Shown here: positions 57,201 to 64,000 of the stretch, piece after piece
How the letters are laid out: every line of letters starts with the position of its first letter
How positions within the stretch are numbered: position 1 is the first letter of the stretch
Assembly: GCF_051020765.1 (NCBI RefSeq)
Contig: NC_134946.1
Coordinates: 9,524,739-9,588,738, forward strand
Reading direction: 5' to 3'
From: Lasioglossum baleicum
Lineage: Eukaryota > Arthropoda > Insecta > Hymenoptera > Halictidae
Length of the DNA: 64,000 nt
Position numbers and translations under genes: made by a program
The notes under the pieces: model-generated
Seen by the model: the letters and a program-made list of their open reading frames with translations, nothing else
The model's database searches: none
What the model was told of the DNA's origin: nothing

Positions 57201-60200
57201 TTCCCGCAGGCTAGTCGAGTAAAAACACGTGCGAGAGGATGCTTCCCGCAGGCTAGTCGAGTAAAAACACTTGCGAAAGGATGCATCCCGCAGGCTAGTC
57301 CAGTAAAAACACGTAAGAGAGGATGCATCCCGCAGGCTAGTCCAGTAAAAACACGTGCGAGAGGATGCATCCCGCAGGCTAGTCGAGTAAAAACACTTGC
57401 GAGAGGATGCATCCCGCAGGCTAGTCGAGTAAAAACACGTGCGAGAGGATGCATCCCGCAGGCTAGTGGAGTAAAAACACGTGCGAGAGGATGCATCCCG
57501 CAGGCTAGTCGAGTAAAAACACGTGCTAGAGGATGCAACCCGCAGGCTAGTCGAGTCAAAACACGTGCGAGAGGATGCATCCCGCAGGCTAGTCGAGCAA
57601 AAACACGTGCGAGAGGATGCATCCCGCAGGCTAGTCGAGTAAAAACACGTGCTAGAGGATGCAAGCCGCAGGCTAGTCGAGTCCAAACACGTGCGAGAGG
57701 ATGCATCCCGCAGGCTAGTCGAGCAAAAACACGTGCGAGAGGATGCATCCCGCAGGCTAGTCCAGTAAAAACACGTGCGAGAGGATGCTTCCCGCAGGCT
57801 AGTCGAGTAAAAACACGTGCGAGAGGATGCTTCCCGCAGGCTAGTCGAGTAAAAACACTTGCGAAAGGATGCATCCCGCAGGCTAGTCCAGTAAAAACAC
57901 GTAAGAGAGGATGCATCCCGCAGGCTAGTCCAGTAAAAACACGTGCGAGAGGATGCATCCCGCAGGCTAGTCGAGTAAAAACACGTGCGAGAGGATGCAT
58001 CCCGCAGGCTAGTCGAGTAAAAACACGTGCGAGAGGATGCATCCCGCAGGCAAGGCGAGTAAAAACACGTGCGAGAGGATGCATCCCGCAGGCTAGTCGA
58101 GTAAAAACTCGTGCGAGAGGATGCATCCCGCAGGCTAGTCGAGTGAAAACACGTGCGAGAGGATGCTTCCCGCAGGCTAGTCGAGTAAAAACACGTGCGA
58201 GAGGATGCATCCCGCAGGCTAGTCGAGTCAAAACACGTGCGAGAGGACGCATTCCGCAGGCTAGTCGAGTAAACACACGTGCGAGAGGATGCATCCCGCA
58301 GGCTAGTCCAGTAAAAACACGTGCGAGAGGATGCTTCCCGCAGGCTAGTCGAGTAAAAACACGTGCGAGAGGATGCTTCCCGCAGGCTAGTCGAGTAAAA
58401 ACACGTGCGAGAGGGTGTATCTCGCAGGCTAGTCGAGTAAACACACGTGCGAGAGGATGCATCCCGCAGGCTAGTCGAGTCAAAACACGTGCGAGAGGAT
58501 GCATCCCGCAGGCTACTCGAGTAAAAACACGTGCGAGAGGATGCTTCCCGAAGGCTAGTCGAGTAAAAACACGTGCGAGAGGATGCATCCCGCAGGCTAG
58601 TCGAGTAAAAACACGTGCGAGAGGATGCATCCCGCAGCCTAGTCGAGTAAAAACACGTGCGAGAGGATGCATCCCGCAGGCTAGGCGAGTAAAAACACGT
58701 GCGAGAGGATGCATCCCGCAGGCTAGTCGAGTAAAAACACGTGCGAGAGGATGCATCCCGCAGGCTAGTCGAGTAAAAACACGTGCGAGAGGATGCATCC
58801 CGCAGGCAAGGCGAGTAAAAACACGTGCGAGAGGATGCATCCGGCAGGCTAGTCGAGTAAAAACACGTGCGAGAGGATGCATCCCGCAGGCTAGTCGAGT
58901 AAAAACACGTGCTAGAGGATGCAACCCGCAGGCTAGTCGTGTCAAAACACGTGCGAGAGGATGCATCCCGCAGGCTAGTCGAGCAAAAACACGTGCGAGA
59001 GGATGCATCCCGCCGGCTAGTCGAGTAAAAACACGTGCTAGAGGATGCAACCCGCAGGCTAGTCGAGTCCAAACACGTGCGAGAGGATGCATCCCGCAGG
59101 CTAGTCGAGCAAAAACACGTGCGAGAGGATGCATCCCGCAGGCTAGTCCAGTAAAAACACGTGCGAGAGGATGCTTCCCGCAGGCTAGTCGAGTAAAAAC
59201 ACGTGCGAGAGGATGCTTCCCGCAGGCTAGTCGAGTAAAAACACTTGCGAAAGGATGCATCCCGCAGGCTAGTCGAGTAAAAACACGTGCGAGAGGATGC
59301 ATCCCGCAGGCTAGTCCAGTAAAAACACGTGCGAGAGGATGCATCCCGCAGGCTAGTCGAGTAAAAACACGTGCGAGAGGATGCATCCCGCAGGCTAGTC
59401 GAGTAAAAACACGTGCGAGAGGATGCATCCCGCAGGCTAGGCGAGTAAAAACACGTGCGAGAGGATGCATCCCGCAGGCTAGTCGAGTAAAAACACGTGC
59501 GAGAGGATGCATCCCGCAGGCTAGTCGAGTAAAAACACGTGCGAGAGGATGCATCCCGCTGGCTAGTCGAGTAAAAATACGTGCGAGAGGATGCATCCGG
59601 CAGGCTAGTCGAGTAAAAACACGTGCGAGAGGATGCATCCCGCAGGCTAGTCGAGTAAAAACACGTGCTAGAGGATGCAACCCGCAGGCTAGTCGAGTCC
59701 AAACACGTGCGAGAGGATGCATCCCGCAGGCTAGTCGAGTAAAAACACGTGCGAGAGGATGCATCCCGCAGGCTAGGCGAGTAAAAACACGTGCGAGAGG
59801 ATGCAACCCGCAGGCTAGTCGAGTCAAAACACGTGCGAGAGGATGCATCCCGCAGGCTAGTCGAGCAAAAACACGTGCGAGAGGATGCATCCCGCAGGCT
59901 AGTCGAGTAAAAACACGTGCTAGAGGATGCAACCCGCAGGCTAGTCGAGTCCAAACACGTGCGAGAGGATGCATCCCACAGGCTAGTCGAGCCAAAACAC
60001 GTGCGAGAGGATGCATCCCGCAGGCTAGTCGAGCAAAAACACGTGCGAGAGGATGCATCCCGCAGGCTAGTCGAGTAAAAACACGTGCGAGAGGATGCAT
60101 CCCGCAGGCTAGTCGAGTAAGAACACATGCGAGATGATGCTTCCCGCAGGCTAGTTGAGTGAAAACACGTGCGAGAGGATGCATCCCGCAGGCTAGTCGA

Positions 60201-63200
60201 GTAAAAACACGTGCGAGAGGATGCATCCCGCAGACTAGTCGAGTAAAAACACGTGCTAGAGGATGCATCCCGCAGGCTAGTCGAGTAAAAACACGTGCGA
60301 GAGGATGCATCCCGCAGGCTAGGCGAGTAAAAACACGTGCGAGAGGATGCATCCCGCAGGCTAGTCGAGTTAAAACACGTGCGAGAGGATGCATCCCGCA
60401 GGCTAGTCGAGTAAAAACACGTGCGAGAGGATGCATCCCGCAGGCTAGTCGAGTAAAAATACGTGCGAGAGGATGCATCCGGCAGGCTAGTCGAGTAAAA
60501 ACACGTGCGAGAGGATGCATCCCGCAGGCTAGTCGAGTAAAAACACGTGCTAGAGGATGCAACCCGCAGGCTAGTCGAGTCCAATCACGTGCGAGATGAT
60601 GCTTCCCGCAGGCTAGTCGAGTGAAAACACGTGCGAGAGGATGCATCCCGCAGGCTAGTCGAGTAAAAACACGTGCGAGAGGATGCATCCTACAGGCTAG
60701 TCGAGTAAAAACACGTGCTAGAGGATGCATCCCGCAGGCTAGTCGAGTAGAAACACGTGCGAGAGGATGCATCCCGCAGGCTAGTCGAGTAGAAACACGT
60801 GCGAGAGGATGCATCCCGCAGGCTAGTCGAGTAAAAACACGTGCGAGAGGATGCATCCCGCAGGCTAGTCGAGTAAAAACACGTGCTAGAGGATGCAACC
60901 CGCAGGCTAGTCGAGTCCAAACACGTGCGAGATGATGCTTCCCGCAGGCTAGTCGAGTGAAAACACGTGCGAGAGGATGCATCCCGCAGGCTAGTCGAGT
61001 AAAAACACGTGCGAGAGGATGCATCCTACAGGCTAGTCGAGTAAAAACACGTGCTAGAGGATGCATCCCGCAGGCTAGTCGAGTAGAAACACGTGCGAGA
61101 GGATGCATCCCGCAGGCTAGTCGAGTAGAAACACGTGCGAGAGGATGCATCCCGCAGGCTAGTCGAGTAAAAACACGTGCGAGAGGATGCATCCCGCAGG
61201 CTAGTCGAGTAAAAACACGTGCGAGAGGATGCTTCCCGCAGGCTAGTCGAGTAAAAACACGTGCGAGAGGATGCATCCCGCAGGCTAGTCGAGTAAAAAC
61301 ACGTGCGAGAGGATGCATCCCGCAGGCTAGTCGAGTAAAAACACGTGCGAGAGGATGCATCCCGCAGGCTAGGCGAGTAAAAACACGTGCGAGAGGATGC
61401 ATCCCGCAGGCTAGTCGAGTAAAAACACGTGCGAGAGGATGCATCCCGCAGGCTAGTCGAGTAAAAACACGTGCGAGAGGATGCATCCCGCAGGCTAGTC
61501 GAGTAAAAATACGTGCGAGAGGATGCATCCGGCAGGCTAGTCGAGTAGAAACACGTGCGAGAGGATGCATCCCGCAGGCTAGTCGAGTAAAAACACGTGC
61601 TAGAGGATGCAACCCGCAGGCTAGTCGAGTCCAAACACGTGCGAGAGGATGCATCCCGCAGGCTAGTCGAGTAAAAACACGTGCGAGAGGATGCATCCCG
61701 CAGGCTAGGCGAGTAAAAACACGTGCGAGAGGATGCATCCCGCAGGCTAGTCGAGTAAAAACACGTGCGAGAGGATGCTTCCCGCAGGCTAGTCGAGTAA
61801 AAACACTTGCGAAAGGATGCATCCCGCAGGCTAGTCCAGTAAAAACACGTAAGAGAGGATGCATCCCGCAGGCTAGTCCAGTAAAAACACGTGCGAGAGG
61901 ATGCATCCCGCAGGCTAGTCGAGTAAAAACACGTGCGAGAGGATGCTTCCCGCAGGCTAGTCAAGTAAAAACACGTGCGAGAGGATGCATCCCGCAGGCT
62001 AGTCGAGTCAAAACACGTGCGAGAGGATGCATTCCGCAGGCTAGTCGAGTAAAAACACGTGCGAGAGGATGCATCCCGCAGGCTAGTCGAGTAAAAACAC
62101 GTGCGAGAGGATGCATCCCGCAGGCTAGTCCAGTAAAAACACGTGCTAGAGGATGCATCCCGCAGGCTAGTCGAGTAGAAACACGTGCGAGAGGATGCAT
62201 CCCGCAGGCTAGTCGAGTAAAAACACGTGCGAGAGGATGCTTCCCGCAGGCTAGTCGAGTAAAAACACGTGCGAGAGGATGCATGCCGCAGGCTAGTCCA
62301 GTAAAAACACGTGCGAGAGGATGCATCCCGCAGTCTAGTCCAGTAAAAACACGTGCGAGAGGATGCTTCCCGCAGGCTAGTCAAGTAAAAACACGTGCGA
62401 GAGGATGCATCCCGCAGGCTAGTCGAGCCAAAACACGTGCGAGAGGATGCATCCCGCAGGCTAGTCGAGCAAAAACACGTGCGAGAGGATGCATCCCGCA
62501 GGCTAGTCGAGTAAAAACACGTGCGAGAGGATGCATCCCGCAGGCTAGTCGAGTAAGAACACATGCGAGATGATGCTTCCCGCAGGCTAGTTGAGTGAAA
62601 ACACGTGCGAGAGGATGCATCCCGCAGGCTAGTCGAGTAAAAACACGTGCGAGAGGATGCATCCCGCAGGCTAGTCGAGTAAAAACACGTGCTAGAGGAT
62701 GCATCCCGCAGGCTAGTCGAGTAAAAACACGTGCGAGAGGATGCATCCCGCAGGCTAGGCGAGTAAAAACACGTGCGAGAGGATGCATCCCGCAGGCTAG
62801 TCGAGTTAAAACACGTGCGAGAGGATGCATCCCGCAGGCTAGTCGAGTAAAAACACGTGCGAGAGGATGCATCCCGCAGGCTAGTCGAGTAAAAATACGT
62901 GCGAGAGGATGCATCCGGCAGGCTAGTCGAGTAAAAACACGTGCGAGAGGATGCATCCCGCAGGCTAGTCGAGTAAAAACACGTGCTAGAGGATGCAACC
63001 CGCAGGCTAGTCGAGTCCAAACACGTGCGAGATGATGCTTCCCGCAGGCTAGTCGAGTGAAAACACGTGCGAGAGGATGCATCCCGCAGGCTAGTCGAGT
63101 AAAAACACGTGCGAGAGGATGCATCCTACAGGCTAGTCGAGTAAAAACACGTGCTAGAGGATGCATCCCGCAGGCTAGTCGAGTAGAAACACGTGCGAGA

Positions 63201-63702
63201 GGATGCATCCCGCAGGCTAGTCGAGTAGAAACACGTGCGAGAGGATGCATCCCGCAGGCTAGTCGAGTAAAAACACGTGCGAGAGGATGCATCCCGAAGG
63301 CTAGTCGAGTAAAAACACGTGCGAGAGGATGCTTCCCGCAGGCTAGTCGAGTAAAAACACGTGCGAGAGGATGCATCCCGCAGGCTAGTCGAGTAAAAAC
63401 ACGTGCGAGAGGATGCATCCCGCAGGCTAGTCGAGTAAAAACACGTGCGAGAGGATGCATCCCGCAGGCTAGGCGAGTAAAAACACGTGCGAGAGGATGC
63501 ATCCCGCAGGCTAGTCGAGTAAAAACACGTGCGAGAGGATGCATCCCGCAGGCTAGTCGAGTAAAAACACGTGCGAGAGGATGCATCCCGCAGGTTAGTC
63601 GAGTAAAAATACGTGCGAGAGGATGCATCCGGCAGGCTAGTCGAGTAAAAACACGTGCGAGAGGATGCATCCCGCAGGCTAGTCGAGGAAAAACACGTGC
63701 GA
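45275..63702. repeat. 18.3-kb satellite array of about 437 42-bp monomers
   Basis: The monomer consists of CACGTGCGAGAGGATGCATC followed by CCGCAGGCTAGTCGAGTAAA and AA, 42 bases and 55% GC with four CpG sites. The CACGTG register begins at 45381, holds to 54285 (212 steps of 42), shifts by one base, and then runs from 54328 to 63694 (223 steps of 42). Two longer, decayed units lie at the left border (45275-45360). Frequent variant sites are GTGCTAG for GTGCGAG, ATGCTTCC, GTCCAG, GAGCAAA, GAGTCAA, CATCCGG and TACGTG. The variants recur in blocks, showing higher-order duplication. Three of six frames lack stops in the consensus, so open frames of up to 3,595 codons arise on both strands; I do not annotate them as genes. 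Confidence 0.97.
54322..54327. other. single 1-bp insertion that shifts the satellite register
   Basis: Monomers normally read GAGTAAAAACACG. Here the A-run has six As instead of five. It is the only net length change I find between 45381 and 63694, and it separates two blocks that are each perfectly in 42-base phase. Confidence 0.85.
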
Positions 63703-64000
63703 TCCCAAAAAACCTGCGCATGCGCATCCCACAAAACCAGCGCATGCGCATCCCAAAAAACCTGTGCATGCTCATCCCTCAAAACGAGTGCATGCGCATC
63801 CCACAAAACCTGCGCATGCGCATCCTTAAAAACCTGCGCATGCGCATTTCAAAAAACCTGCGCATGCCAAAAAACCTGCGCATGCGCATCCCAAAAAACC
63901 TGCGCATGCGCATCCCAAAAAACCTGTGCATGCTCATCCCTCAAAACGAGTGCATGCGCATCCCAAAAAACCTGCGCATGTGCATCCCAAAAAACCTATG
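63703..64000. repeat. 24-bp satellite array, continues beyond the window
   Basis: About twelve units of 24 bases, consensus TCCCAAAAAACCTGCGCATG then CGCA, start abruptly at 63703. One unit near 63847-63866 is cut to 20 bases, followed by one of 22. The pair of variants TGTGCATGCTCA then GAGTGCATGCGCA occurs twice (63751-63798 and again around 63913-63960), showing duplication of a multi-unit block. Each unit carries the 12-base palindrome TGCGCATGCGCA. Confidence 0.92.

Noticed and set aside
45275..63702. CRISPR-like array
   Set aside because: Repeats are contiguous with no unique spacers, and the surrounding genes are eukaryotic with introns.
45275..63702. Centromere identity by a CENP-B box
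   Set aside because: I looked for the CENP-B box pattern (TTCG...CGGGA) in the monomer and do not find it. Centromeric location remains possible but unsupported.

Overview
The window looks like nuclear DNA of an insect, most likely a hymenopteran. It is AT-rich, has compact GT-AG multi-exon genes with short introns, and carries many small DNA-transposon remnants of the TTAA, TA and 8-bp target-site types. Gene families match insect versions, for example a Rab8 with NKCE in its G4 loop. The species call is inference; no taxon-specific marker was tested.

From about 2 to 43 kb the window is ordinary gene space with ten multi-exon genes that I could assemble exon by exon with intact frames. In order these are a mitochondrial 2-oxodicarboxylate carrier (+), Aven (-), CFAP157 (-), SEL1L (-), a DUF4515-type coiled-coil protein related to CFAP157 (+), NOP53 (-), Rab8 (+), an unrecognised coiled-coil protein (-), CLP1 (-), DAD1 (+) and the gp78/AMFR ubiquitin ligase (-); the unrecognised one is the eleventh. 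They do not form an operon-like unit. There are functional echoes, though. SEL1L and AMFR both act in ER-associated degradation, DAD1 is an ER glycosylation subunit, and CFAP157 and its relative are sperm or cilia type coiled-coil proteins with matching exon structure. Divergent pairs NOP53/Rab8 and CLP1/DAD1 may share promoter regions.

Mobile and repeat remnants lie between and inside these genes: a solo LTR with a 4-bp target-site duplication, two hAT-type miniature elements with perfect 8-bp duplications, several TTAA-type palindromic elements, a TA-flanked mariner-type family with three copies, and a 40-bp near-perfect hairpin in the last Rab8 intron.

From about 44.2 kb to the end the window is repetitive. 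Short 28-bp and 69-bp tandem repeats are followed by a broken reverse-transcriptase fragment. Then comes an 18.3-kb array of about 437 copies of a 42-bp, 55% GC monomer. By register arithmetic only one net 1-bp length change occurs in the whole array. Each consensus monomer carries a CACGTG E-box and a GGATGCATCC palindrome, and three of its six frames have no stop, which produces giant spurious-looking open frames of up to 3,595 codons on both strands. The array shows higher-order duplications and ends abruptly against a second array of 24-bp units built on the palindrome TGCGCATGCGCA, which runs off the window edge. This double satellite is the most unusual object in the window.
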